From: an uncultured Oscillospiraceae bacterium
GTDB taxonomy: Bacteria; Bacillota; Clostridia; Oscillospirales; Oscillospiraceae
NCBI GenBank assembly: GCA_910588135.1
Contig: CAJUOT010000045.1
Coordinates: 1 to 22,142, forward strand
Reading direction: 5' to 3'
Length of the DNA: 22,142 nucleotides
Both the position numbers and the translations under genes were made by a program. This document shows positions 15,749-22,142 of the stretch, one piece after another (the stretch's first letter is position 1; every line of letters starts with the position of its first letter). The notes beneath the pieces are model-generated. The model searched no databases. It saw nothing but the letters and a program-made list of their open reading frames with translations, and was not told where the DNA came from.

Positions 15749-16834
15749 TCAGCGCACGCCGGGGAACTCGTCCACAACAATGCTGCCGTCCGCAATCTGC
15801 TGCTTCAGCTCATCGCACTTATCCACGATATCCTGGGGGAATTTGTCCCCCCAGGCGTTCTTAAACACCGAGAAGTCCGTCAGCGACACCGCTCCGGTGC
15901 TCAAATCGAAGAACAGGGAGGCTCCGCCCTCGTATGTGCCTTCTACCATGCTCTGGATGAACAGGTAGGCTGCTTCGTCCACGTTCTTGATCATGGAGGT
16001 AAGAATATAGCCAGGCTGCAGATCGTCCTGATCCAGGTCCACACCGATGGCAAACTTCTTCTGTTCAGCCGCCGCCTCCAAGATGCCAATCCCGGTAGCG
16101 GAAGCCACGTTCATAATGATATCCGCTCCCTGCTCATACTGGCTCAGGGCCAGCTCCTTACCCTTCAGGGGGTCGGTGAACGTGCCGGCATACGCCTTCA
16201 GAATCTGGATATCCGGGTCAATGTACTTGGCCCCCTGCTCGAAGCCCACATAGAAATCGTTGATCAGCGGGGTCTCCTTCCCGGCAATCCAGCCGATGAT
16301 GTTTTCCCCGTTTACGCCATCGATCTCCGTCTTCTTTGTAAACATGGCCGCCGCCGCTCCCGCCAGGAACGAGCCCTCATTCACCGCAAAAAAGGATGAG
16401 TACACGTTATCCGGATTTCCGTCCACTACAAAGTCGATGGTGGCGAACTTCTGATCCGGGTAATCTGGGATCACCTTCATGGCCGACTCCTTCTGCTGGC
16501 CGGAAAGGATGATCACCAAGTCGTAGCCGCCGGTGGCCGCCGCGATGATGTTGGGTTCAAAGTCGGCAGGGGATGCGGCCTCCAGCACCTTCACCTCAAC
16601 GCCGAAGTCTGCCACCGCCCGGTCAATCCCCGCCTTGCAAGAGTCGTTATAGCTCTTGTCGCCCAGCATGCCGGGCAGGGTCACTACAATTTTGGGCTTT
16701 TCCTGCTGCGCCGGCGTGTTTGCAGCGGACGCAGGGGGTTCCGTCTCAGCAGGCGGCTGCTCGGATGTGCAGGCGGCGAGCGAGAAGGTAAGCGCAAGCG
16801 CAAGGATCCCCGAAAGCAATTTTTTCATTTTCAT
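15749..16834 (-). CDS. BMP-family ABC transporter substrate-binding lipoprotein
   Basis: The 361-residue protein has a lipoprotein signal: MKMKKLL, a hydrophobic stretch and the lipobox LAAC with the modified Cys at residue 22. A Pro/Glu/Ala-rich linker follows. The mature part is of the BmpA/Med type (GMLGDKSYNDSCKAGIDRA, VIPDYPDQKFATIDFV, SFLAGAAAAMF). Family members bind nucleosides or related sugars and deliver them to NupOPQ-type importers. ATG 16834 has AGGAGG seven bases upstream. It is the first gene after the operon promoter, and a stem-loop follows it. The ligand cannot be read from sequence; the catabolic genes downstream suggest a sugar-containing compound. Confidence 0.94.
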   Translation of the reverse strand: MKMKKLLSGILALALTFSLAACTSEQPPAETEPPASAANTPAQQEKPKIVVTLPGMLGDKSYNDSCKAGIDRAVADFGVEVKVLEAASPADFEPNIIAAATGGYDLVIILSGQQKESAMKVIPDYPDQKFATIDFVVDGNPDNVYSSFFAVNEGSFLAGAAAAMFTKKTEIDGVNGENIIGWIAGKETPLINDFYVGFEQGAKYIDPDIQILKAYAGTFTDPLKGKELALSQYEQGADIIMNVASATGIGILEAAAEQKKFAIGVDLDQDDLQPGYILTSMIKNVDEAAYLFIQSMVEGTYEGGASLFFDLSTGAVSLTDFSVFKNAWGDKFPQDIVDKCDELKQQIADGSIVVDEFPGVR

Positions 16835-16895
16835 AGCTGCTCCTCCTGTTATTTTTTCATCTGTTTTCCGGCCCTATGTTCCCGGCTTCATCATC

Positions 16896-16924
16896 ATTAA
16901 CACATTTTATCTCTTTCTTGTCAA
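16896..16924 (-). promoter_or_regulatory. Sigma-A-type promoter of the sugar operon
   Basis: On the minus strand there is a perfect -35 TTGACA (16919-16924), a 17-bp spacer and an extended -10, TGT followed by GTTAAT (16896-16901). Transcription would start about 55 bases before the lipoprotein ATG. A weak GTC-N6-GAC inverted repeat lies just upstream of the -35 and could be an AraC or ROK-related site. Confidence 0.7.
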
Positions 16925-17041
16925 CTATTTTGGTCTAATTGGACAAAATATCTGGAGTATCCTTCAAAAAAACAATGTTTATTTCACTCGTTTGACATTC
17001 CCCAAACGCTTTTTGAGCCAAGGCACAGCGAAGGCCCCCGT

Positions 17042-17541
17042 ATGTTAGAGAAAACCAACCTCAAGCGCCAATCTTCCGTGGAAAAGGCCAAGCTGGGCAT
17101 TGTGACGCTGAAACGGCGGGACGAGGATTTGGACGTGCTGTTCAAGCGCATCTACGAGGACCTGGTGACGGGACGACTCAGCCCGGAGCGGTTTGACAAG
17201 CTCTCCACGCAGTACGAGGAGGAGCAGGAGCAGAAGCAGGTACAGCAGCAGGTTATCGGGGAACTGCAATCGCTGATTAATGACGGCGATCAGGAAGCCC
17301 ACAACCTCCGGCAATTCCTGAAAAGTGTTCGCAAATACACCGACCCGGAAGAACTGACGGCGGAAATGCTGATCAACTGGTTGACAAAATCATTGTTCAC
17401 GCTCCTGACAGGAGCAGTGGACATCGCAGACAGAAGGTTGAGATTTACTGCAAGGCCACTGGAATTATCGACATCGCTGACAACCTCTGTGAAGCCGGGA
17501 ACGGCAGAGGTCAGTGGCATAAAGAGCAAAAAACGGCCTAA
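17042..17541 (+). pseudogene. 3' remnant of a large serine recombinase, frameshifted
   Basis: The frame from 17042 encodes the coiled-coil/DUF4368-type C-terminal part of clostridial large serine recombinases (RRDEDLDVLFKRIYEDLVTG, LSPERFDKLSTQYEEEQ, VRKYTDPEELTAEMLIN). At about 17375-17380 the family sequence jumps to another frame and continues as VDKIIVHAPDRSSGHRRQKV, then IDIADNLCEAGNGRGQWHKE, to a TAA at 17539-17541. This indicates a small deletion. The resolvase catalytic domain, recombinase domain and zinc ribbon are absent upstream, where the operon promoter region begins, so the 5' part has been lost. It is a scar of an integrative or transposable element and cannot be active. Confidence 0.85.
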
Positions 17542-17578
17542 AAAGTCAGGACTGTGACCTTTTGCAGTCACAGCCCTG
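17540..17578 (-). terminator. Hairpin with T-run over the recombinase stop codon
   Basis: CAGGACTGTGAC (17547-17558) pairs with GTCACAGCCCTG (17567-17578) with one wobble. On the minus strand the stem is followed by AC and five T residues. No minus-strand gene ends here, so it may be a relic of the lost element, or it may block antisense transcription from the thioredoxin side. Confidence 0.45.
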
Positions 17579-17689
17579 CCTTACATAGAATACTTCGTTG
17601 CGGCACCTTGCCAAATATGGGGGCGGCCTCTTTCAATCCGCACCACATAGGCCCGGCGCCTCATCCGGAACGGCGCCTTCCGTCCCAGC

Positions 17690-17730
17690 GTGACAACATC
17701 ACGGAAGCCAGCCAACAAAGCTGGTAAGCT
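17690..17730 (+). promoter_or_regulatory. Putative Crp/Fnr-type operator and weak promoter of the thioredoxin operon
   Basis: The palindrome GTGA-CAACA-TCAC (17690-17702) is centred 29 bp before a weak extended -10, TGG followed by TAAGCT (17725-17730). No good -35 is present. The layout fits an activator bound near -41. The same palindrome type at the same distance precedes the ferredoxin gene at 20575. The predicted start is near 17737, giving a leader of about 29 nt. Confidence 0.5.
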
Positions 17731-17765
17731 GGACCCATCCAAATAAAAGCCGGGAGGGCAAGAAA

Positions 17766-18071
17766 ATGAATCCTGTCAACATCAACCAAAACAATTTTTC
17801 CGAAGAGGTCGTCCGTTCCGACCGCCCCGTCCTGCTGGACTTCTGGGCCCCCTGGTGCGGCCCCTGCCGCATGGTGGGCCCTGTCCTGGATGAGATCGCC
17901 CAGGAGCGCACCGACATCAAGGTGGGCAAAATCAACGTGGACGAGCAGCCGGAGCTGGCGGTCCAGTTCGGCGTGATGGCCATTCCCATGCTGGTGGTCA
18001 TGAAGGACGGGCAGGTCACCAGTCAGGCCGCGGGGGCCAGGCCCAAAGCCCAGATCCTCGCCATGCTGTAA
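17766..18071 (+). CDS. trxA: Thioredoxin
   Basis: The 101-residue cytoplasmic thioredoxin has the redox motif WCGPC at residues 30-34, the buried Asp25 in LLDFWAP and the cis-Pro loop AIPM (Pro74). The length is typical of a stand-alone thioredoxin. ATG 17766 has GGGAGGG six bases upstream. The flavoprotein gene follows 12 bp later, so the two are probably co-transcribed and may share thiol or persulfide substrates. No thioredoxin reductase is in the window, so the electron donor may be encoded elsewhere or be the adjacent flavoprotein. Confidence 0.96.
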   Translation: MNPVNINQNNFSEEVVRSDRPVLLDFWAPWCGPCRMVGPVLDEIAQERTDIKVGKINVDEQPELAVQFGVMAIPMLVVMKDGQVTSQAAGARPKAQILAML

Positions 18072-18083
18072 GGGGGCGGCGCC

Positions 18084-19775
18084 ATGAAGGTAGTCATTGT
18101 GGGCGGCGTGGCGGGGGGCGCCACGGCGGCGGCCCGCATCCGCCGCCTGGACGAACGGGCGGACATCGTGGTCTTTGAGCGCTCAGGCTATGTCTCCTAC
18201 GCCAACTGCGGCCTGCCCTATTATATCGGCGGCGCGATCAACGACCCGTCTGCGCTGACCCTCCAGACCCCGGAGAGCTTCTTCTCCCGTTTCCGGGTGG
18301 ATATGCGGGTGCGCCACGAGGTCGCCGCCATTTACCCGGAGCGAAAAACCGTCCGCGTCCAAAACCTGAACACCGGTGAGGTTTTCGAGGAGCGCTATGA
18401 CAAACTGCTCCTCTCCCCCGGCGCCAAACCCACCCAGCCCAGGCTGCCCGGGGTGGGGCTGAGCAGGGTCTTCACCCTGCACACGGTGGAGGACACCTTC
18501 CGGATCAAAGAATATATCCGGCGCAGCCACCCCAAGTCCGCCGTACTGGCGGGCGGCGGCTTCATCGGCCTGGAGCTGGCGGAAAACCTCCGGGAGCTGG
18601 GGATGGACGTGTCCATCGTCCAGCGCCCCAGGCAGCTGATGCCCCCCTTTGACCCGGATATGGCGGCTTTTCTCCACAGCGAGGCGCGCAGGCACGGGAT
18701 CAAGCTGGCCCTGGGCCGCACGGTGGAGGGCTTTGCAGAGCGGGACGGCGGCGTGGACGTGCTGCTCAAGGACGAGGCTCCCCTTCACGCCCATATGGCG
18801 GTGCTGGCCATCGGCGTCACGCCGGACACCGCCCTGGCCCGGGACGCCGGCCTGGAGCTGGGCCTCAAAGGCAGCATTGTGGTCAATGACCGGATGGAAA
18901 CCTCCGACCCCGATATCTACGCCGTGGGGGACGCCGTCCAGGTAAAGCACTCTGTCACAGGGGAGGACGCGCTAATCCCCCTGGCCGGCCCCGCCAACAA
19001 ACAGGGCCGGATCGCCGCGGACAACATCTGCGGCGGCGACAGCCGGTATCTGGGCAGCCAGGGCAGCAGCATCATCAAGGTCTTTGATATGACCGCGGCA
19101 GCCACCGGCGTCAACGAAACCCTCGCCAGAAAGGCGGGCCTGGATGTGGACAAGGTGATTCTGTCCCCCATGAGCCACGCGGGATACTATCCCGGCGGGC
19201 GGGTGATGACCATGAAAGTGGTCTTTGAAGCGGGCACCCTCCGGCTCCTGGGCGCGCAGATTGTGGGCCGCGAGGGGGTGGATAAACGCATTGACGTGCT
19301 GGCCGCAGCCATCCACGCGGGCCTGCGGGCGGACCAGTTGAAGGACCTGGACCTGGCCTATGCGCCCCCCTATTCCTCCGCCAAGGACCCGGTGAATATG
19401 GCGGGGTTTATGATCGACAACCTCGCCCGGGGCGTGGTGAAGCAGTTTCACCTGGAGGACCTGCCCGCCCTGCCCCGGGACGGCAGCGTCACGCTGCTGG
19501 ACGTCAGGACCCCGGCCGAATGCGCCATGGGGCGGCTCGACGGCTTCCGGAACATCCCCGTGGATGGACTGCGGGAACGGCTGGGCGAGCTGGAACCGGG
19601 CAAGCCGGTATACGTCATGTGCCAGAGCGGCCTGCGCAGCTATATCGCCTGCCGCATCCTGGCCGGGTACGGCTTTGAAGCCTTCAACCTCTCCGGCGGC
19701 TACCGGTTCTACGACGCGGTGGCCAACGACCGCCGCTTGATTGAGCGCTCCGCCCCCTGCGGCATGGACCAGTAA
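18084..19775 (+). CDS. cdr: CoA-disulfide reductase-type FAD flavoprotein with C-terminal rhodanese domain
   Basis: The 563-residue protein starts with an FAD-binding Rossmann motif (VVIVGGVAGGATAAARIRRL). The single redox Cys42 is in SYANCGLPYYIGG, diagnostic of CoA-disulfide/NADH-polysulfide reductases. A second nucleotide site is AVLAGGGFIGLELAENL, and the FAD-contact motif is DIYAVGDAVQV. A dimerisation domain follows. Residues about 470-555 form a rhodanese domain (LLDVRTPAECAMG, active Cys513 in CQSGLRS). Such CoADR-rhodanese fusions reduce CoA disulfides, CoA persulfides or polysulfides with NAD(P)H. Here it sits between thioredoxin and a Crp/Fnr regulator. The function as a persulfide or disulfide reductase is well supported at family level; the physiological substrate is inferred. 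Confidence 0.94.
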   Translation: MKVVIVGGVAGGATAAARIRRLDERADIVVFERSGYVSYANCGLPYYIGGAINDPSALTLQTPESFFSRFRVDMRVRHEVAAIYPERKTVRVQNLNTGEVFEERYDKLLLSPGAKPTQPRLPGVGLSRVFTLHTVEDTFRIKEYIRRSHPKSAVLAGGGFIGLELAENLRELGMDVSIVQRPRQLMPPFDPDMAAFLHSEARRHGIKLALGRTVEGFAERDGGVDVLLKDEAPLHAHMAVLAIGVTPDTALARDAGLELGLKGSIVVNDRMETSDPDIYAVGDAVQVKHSVTGEDALIPLAGPANKQGRIAADNICGGDSRYLGSQGSSIIKVFDMTAAATGVNETLARKAGLDVDKVILSPMSHAGYYPGGRVMTMKVVFEAGTLRLLGAQIVGREGVDKRIDVLAAAIHAGLRADQLKDLDLAYAPPYSSAKDPVNMAGFMIDNLARGVVKQFHLEDLPALPRDGSVTLLDVRTPAECAMGRLDGFRNIPVDGLRERLGELEPGKPVYVMCQSGLRSYIACRILAGYGFEAFNLSGGYRFYDAVANDRRLIERSAPCGMDQ

Positions 19776-19779
19776 GCGG

Positions 19780-19816
19780 AAAAAGGCCCTCCCCATCTCC
19801 AGATGGGGAGGGCCTT
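19780..19816 (-). terminator. Strong intrinsic terminator between convergent genes
   Basis: A perfect 16-bp stem (19783-19798 with 19801-19816, AAGGCCCTCCCCATCT and its complement) closes on CC. Read on the minus strand it is followed by five T residues, so it mainly terminates the regulator gene. On the plus strand only two T residues end the stem, but it lies directly after the flavoprotein gene and probably serves both. Confidence 0.88.
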
Positions 19817-19818
19817 CC

Positions 19819-20481
19819 CTACGCGTCCCGCAGCGCCTCCAGCTTCCTTTCGTCCAGGAGCTCCACCGATCCCCGGGCCAGCCGCACCATTCCCTCTCCC
19901 TGGAAGTAGCGCAGCATCCGGGTGACCACCTCCCGGTGGGTGCCCAGGTGGTTTGCGATGGTCTCATGGGTGAGCCGGAGCAGCGCCGTGCCTTCAATCG
20001 CGGACTCCTCCAGCAGAAAGGCGGCCACCCGCTTATCCAAACTCTTCCACATGATCTGCTCCACCAGCCACATGACCTCGGAAAACCGCGCCGCCATGAC
20101 CTCGTTGGTGTAGTTGGCCGCGGGGGCGGACTGCTCCATCACCTGCCGGTATATCTCCGCGGGGATCACCCAGAGCCGGGTGTCCTTTTCCGCCTCAATG
20201 GTAATGCTGAACTGTGCGCTGCGCAGCACACAGGAGGCAGAAAACAGGCAGAGGTCTCGGTCAAACAGCCGGTAAACCGTGATTTCCCGTCCCTCCTCCG
20301 AGAGAATATAGGCCCGGAGCTGGCCCGAGCGCACCAGCAGCAGTCCGGTGCAGTCCATATCCCCATTGTGAATCAACGCGCCTTTTTTGACCTCCCGGTC
20401 CGTCAGGCTGCCCAGGATCAGCTCCCGCTGGGCGGCCGTCAGCTTATCCCAAATTGGAAAATAGCTCTGGAACTCCATCAT
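19819..20481 (-). CDS. Crp/Fnr-family transcriptional regulator
   Basis: The 220-residue protein has an N-terminal cyclic-nucleotide-binding-like domain (about 10-125; KKGALIHNGDMDCTGLLLVRSGQL) and a C-terminal winged helix (about 145-215) with the recognition helix in THETIANHLGTHREVVTRML. There are three Cys in the sensor domain (44, 78 and 84). Cys78 and Cys84 lie in DLCLFSASCVL. It lacks the N-terminal Cys cluster of true FNR, so a redox or persulfide thiol switch or a small ligand is more likely than an iron-sulfur oxygen sensor; this is inference. ATG 20481 has GGAGG five bases upstream. It is convergent to the flavoprotein gene and divergent from the ferredoxin gene, which suggests that it controls both. 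Confidence 0.93.
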   Translation of the reverse strand: MMEFQSYFPIWDKLTAAQRELILGSLTDREVKKGALIHNGDMDCTGLLLVRSGQLRAYILSEEGREITVYRLFDRDLCLFSASCVLRSAQFSITIEAEKDTRLWVIPAEIYRQVMEQSAPAANYTNEVMAARFSEVMWLVEQIMWKSLDKRVAAFLLEESAIEGTALLRLTHETIANHLGTHREVVTRMLRYFQGEGMVRLARGSVELLDERKLEALRDA

Positions 20482-20503
20482 GCTCTCCTCCCTGTCAAGG
20501 GTC

Positions 20504-20532
20504 AGTATAGGCTATCCTGCATCATATGTCAA
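20504..20532 (-). promoter_or_regulatory. Sigma-A-type promoter of the Crp/Fnr regulator gene
   Basis: On the minus strand there is a perfect -35 TTGACA (20527-20532), a 17-bp spacer and a -10 TATACT (20504-20509). The start would be about 15-20 bases before ATG 20481. No copy of the GTGA-N5-TCAC palindrome overlaps it, so the regulator itself seems constitutively expressed. Confidence 0.75.
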
Positions 20533-20574
20533 AAGGAATGTGGCCCAGAACGCCAAAAACGCACTCTTGTTTTG

Positions 20575-20615
20575 GTGATCTTGTCACAGTCTCTCCGCCG
20601 GATCTGGCGTATGAT
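20575..20615 (+). promoter_or_regulatory. Putative Crp/Fnr-type operator and promoter of the ferredoxin operon
   Basis: The palindrome GTGA-TCTTG-TCAC (20575-20587) is centred 29 bp before the -10 TATGAT (20610-20615), with no recognisable -35. The geometry matches that upstream of the thioredoxin gene. Transcription would start near 20622, which favours translation from ATG 20647 rather than ATG 20629. Confidence 0.5.
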
Positions 20616-20646
20616 GGAGGTATCATTGATGGAGGTGTTCTCAAGC

Positions 20647-20859
20647 ATGGAAGCAAAGCGGAAAACCCGCCCCAAGGCACGGGTAGACCAATCCCTCTGC
20701 GTGGCCTGCGGCTGCTGCGTAAAGGTGTGCCCCCTCTCGGCAATCAGCGTTTTTCACGGGGCCTGGGCGCAGGTGGACGAGGACAAATGCGTCGGCTGCG
20801 GCAGGTGCGCGAAAGAGTGCCCCGCCTCGGTTATTAACCTGAAGGAGGCGGCGGTATGA
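20647..20859 (+). CDS. Small 2[4Fe-4S] ferredoxin
   Basis: The 70-residue protein has two iron-sulfur motifs: CVACGCCVKVCP and CVGCGRCAKECP. Each supplies CxxCxxC plus a distant CP for a [4Fe-4S] cluster, the bacterial ferredoxin pattern. The basic N-terminus is MEAKRKTRPKARVD. ATG 20647 is chosen because GGAGGTG lies 9-11 bases upstream and the predicted transcript starts near 20622. ATG 20629 (76 residues, GGAGG eight bases upstream) is the alternative. The stop overlaps the next start as ATGA, which shows coupling with the membrane iron-sulfur protein. It probably carries electrons between that protein and a soluble partner. Confidence 0.9.
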   Translation: MEAKRKTRPKARVDQSLCVACGCCVKVCPLSAISVFHGAWAQVDEDKCVGCGRCAKECPASVINLKEAAV

Positions 20860-21434
20860 AAAAGCGTTGGTATGATTACCTGTGGGTCGTGTCCCTTACT
20901 TACCTGATCCTGGGATTTTTTAATATCCTGTTCGCATGGCTGGGGCTGCTGTGCTTTTTCATCCCCCTGGTCATCTCAATCACAGGCGGCAGCAAGGCCT
21001 ACTGCAACCGCTATTGCGGGCGGGGGCAGCTCTTTGCCCTGGCCGGCGGCAGGCTTGGCCTTTCCAGGAAAAAGGATGTTCCCCGCTGGATGAAAAGCAA
21101 AGCGTTCCGCTACGGGTTTTTGATTTTCTTCTTTGTCATGTTCTTTCAAATGCTCTGGAATACCGGGCTTGTCTTTGCCGGCGCGCAGGACCTGCGGCAG
21201 GTCGTCACACTTCTGTGGACCTTCAAGCTTCCCTGGCACTGGGCCTATCACGGCACGCTCATCCACCCCGGCGTGGCACAGTTCGCCTTCGGGTTTTACA
21301 GCGTGATGCTGACATCCACGGTGCTGGGGCTGATCACCATGGTTCTGTTCAAGCCGCGCTCCTGGTGCGTCTACTGCCCGATGGGAACCATGACTCAGCT
21401 GATCTGCAAAGCAAAACACGGCTCTCAAAAATAG
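20856..21434 (+). CDS. NapH/NosR-like membrane iron-sulfur protein
   Basis: The 192-residue protein has about four membrane helices: roughly 9-25, 27-43, 108-128 of FLIFFFVMFFQMLWNTG type, and a last one near GFYSVMLTSTVLGLITMVLF. Cysteine motifs lie near two helix ends: YCNRYCGRGQLF (Cys50 and Cys54) and WCVYCPMGTMTQLIC (Cys171, Cys174 and Cys184). The arrangement resembles the core of NapH/CcoG/NosR-type proteins that pass electrons between membrane and soluble carriers, but the usual C-terminal ferredoxin domain is missing. The adjacent ferredoxin gene, overlapping by 4 bp, may supply it as a separate subunit. ATG 20856 has GGAGG about ten bases upstream. The partner quinone or flavin and the final acceptor are unknown. 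Confidence 0.82.
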   Translation: MKKRWYDYLWVVSLTYLILGFFNILFAWLGLLCFFIPLVISITGGSKAYCNRYCGRGQLFALAGGRLGLSRKKDVPRWMKSKAFRYGFLIFFFVMFFQMLWNTGLVFAGAQDLRQVVTLLWTFKLPWHWAYHGTLIHPGVAQFAFGFYSVMLTSTVLGLITMVLFKPRSWCVYCPMGTMTQLICKAKHGSQK

Positions 21435-21579
21435 GCCGCACCCAAAACTGCGCCGGCATCACAGCGGGACTTCAAGACGCCGGCCCCAGCGGCCCGCCCG
21501 CCGTTCGGGCAGCTGCGCGCGGCAAACCGCTTTCCGTATTGCGTCGCCTGTCCAGCTGGCTGTTGCGGGCGCCGGTGGG

Positions 21580-22017
21580 GTGACCGCCTCGTCCGACCTG
21601 ATCCGTGACAAGGGAAAACTGCTGGACCGGAAAGCAGTTCTGGACGCGTATGCGGCCGCCGTAACCGGTGTTCAGGACAGCGTAGGCACCCTCCACGACA
21701 GCGCCCAAAACGCCGCCGACTGCGCCGGAAGCATGCAGCGGGCATGGGATCTGTTCGGCAGCGACTTAACGCAGGTGGAAAATACGCCGACCTCCGCTCA
21801 GCGTTTTTCCGACCTCCCCTCCAATGTTCAGGGGTTCTTTGAGACTGCGGAAAATCAGTGGAACAGCGTCAGCACCGATATTGATATCATCAAGCAGCAG
21901 ATGACCAGCGTACAGGTGAAAAAGCTCTCTCAAAACACCCTGCTGGCCGCAGGCATGGATTCCAGCGGCGGCTGGGGCAGAATCAGCGGCGACGCGATTC
22001 TCAGTCTGGTATCCTGA
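21580..22017 (+). CDS. Helical protein of unknown function, apparently 5'-truncated
   Basis: From a GTG at 21580 the frame encodes 145 residues, but that GTG has no ribosome site. The frame is open further upstream through a Gly/Ala-rich hydrophobic stretch (SPVQLAVAGAGGVTASS), again with no good start. After this come two long amphipathic helices (KAVLDAYAAAVTGVQDSVGT, then a Trp-containing region) and a Trp/Val-rich final helix (ENQWNSVSTDIDIIKQQM). A hydrophobic hairpin followed by long helices with a late W-x-x-V resembles the second half of HBL/Nhe or xenorhabdolysin-type alpha pore-forming toxins. That similarity is by eye and weak. It may be the end of a larger gene whose 5' part was lost at about 21435-21540. 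The last 125 bases of the window hold nothing recognisable. Confidence 0.45.
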   Translation: MTASSDLIRDKGKLLDRKAVLDAYAAAVTGVQDSVGTLHDSAQNAADCAGSMQRAWDLFGSDLTQVENTPTSAQRFSDLPSNVQGFFETAENQWNSVSTDIDIIKQQMTSVQVKKLSQNTLLAAGMDSSGGWGRISGDAILSLVS

Positions 22018-22142
22018 GAATTCAGGTTCCTCCGCCGACCAAGCGCGTTGGACGCAGACTGCCCGGAGAACACAAGAAATCCGTGCATTCGCTCTGTGCC
22101 TCACAGTCGCTGCCCCGGGCGAACCATATCCCATCAGCTGCA

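Noticed and set aside
18183..18950. Minus-strand open frame of 255 codons across the flavoprotein gene
   Set aside because: The plus strand has full FAD, Cys and rhodanese motifs. The antisense frame is a product of high GC content.
19741..20646. Long plus-strand open frame leading into the ferredoxin
   Set aside because: It is antisense to the Crp/Fnr gene, Pro/Arg/His-rich and without family motifs. Only the last 70-76 codons are ferredoxin.
21500..21595. Cys-rich peptide (PYCVACPAGCCGRRWGD) in another plus frame after the NapH-like gene
   Set aside because: The frame has no start codon or ribosome site, and the composition is expected by chance in GC-rich DNA, although the CxxC spacing near an iron-sulfur gene was tempting.
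1..22142. CRISPR arrays, complete insertion sequences or rRNA genes
   Set aside because: No regularly spaced repeats, no transposase motifs other than the recombinase remnant, and no rRNA-like sequence were seen on either strand.

Overview
The window looks like chromosomal DNA from a GC-rich gut Firmicute. Its ECF sigma/membrane-protein pair, serine-recombinase type, strong GGAGG ribosome sites and frequent GTG/TTG starts fit Oscillospiraceae-like Clostridia. This placement is inferred from gene content and base composition; no rRNA marker is present.

Left part (1-1891). An ECF sigma factor gene on the minus strand is followed by a strong intrinsic terminator, a doubtful 67-residue reading frame, and the N-terminal part of a single-pass membrane protein that runs off the window (probably the sigma factor's partner). 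Two imperfect 60-bp repeats lie exactly 210 bp apart in the gap. The AT-richer stretch 1434-1891 has no convincing gene, only the 3'-end hairpins of the next operon and a tRNA T-arm-like fragment.

Centre (1892-16924). One long minus-strand operon of fifteen genes starts at a good promoter (16896-16924). Most junctions are overlaps or short gaps. In order of transcription it encodes: a BMP-type substrate-binding lipoprotein, a double ATPase, two permeases, a Gfo/Idh/MocA dehydrogenase, a degenerate Gfo/Idh/MocA-like protein, a second dehydrogenase, an amidohydrolase-2 protein, a ROK kinase, a SIS-domain sugar-phosphate enzyme, a third dehydrogenase, an AraC regulator, a ROK protein with a damaged ATP site, and two half-size chromate-transporter-family proteins. 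This reads as uptake and breakdown of an unidentified glycoside, amino sugar or nucleoside-like compound by oxidation, hydrolysis, phosphorylation and isomerisation. A stem-loop between the binding-protein and ATPase genes probably allows excess binding protein.

Right of the operon promoter (17042-17541) is the 3' end of a large serine recombinase with a frameshift, a scar of a mobile element.

Right part (17560-21434). A redox module follows: thioredoxin, a CoA-disulfide-reductase-type flavoprotein with a C-terminal rhodanese domain, a convergent Crp/Fnr regulator, a 2[4Fe-4S] ferredoxin and a NapH-like membrane iron-sulfur protein. The thioredoxin and ferredoxin genes each have an upstream GTGA-N5-TCAC palindrome whose centre is 29 bp before a weak -10 element, the position expected for an activator site near -41. 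This suggests that the regulator controls both units as one thiol/persulfide-related electron-transfer regulon. The window ends with an apparently 5'-truncated helical protein that may be part of a pore-forming-toxin-like gene.
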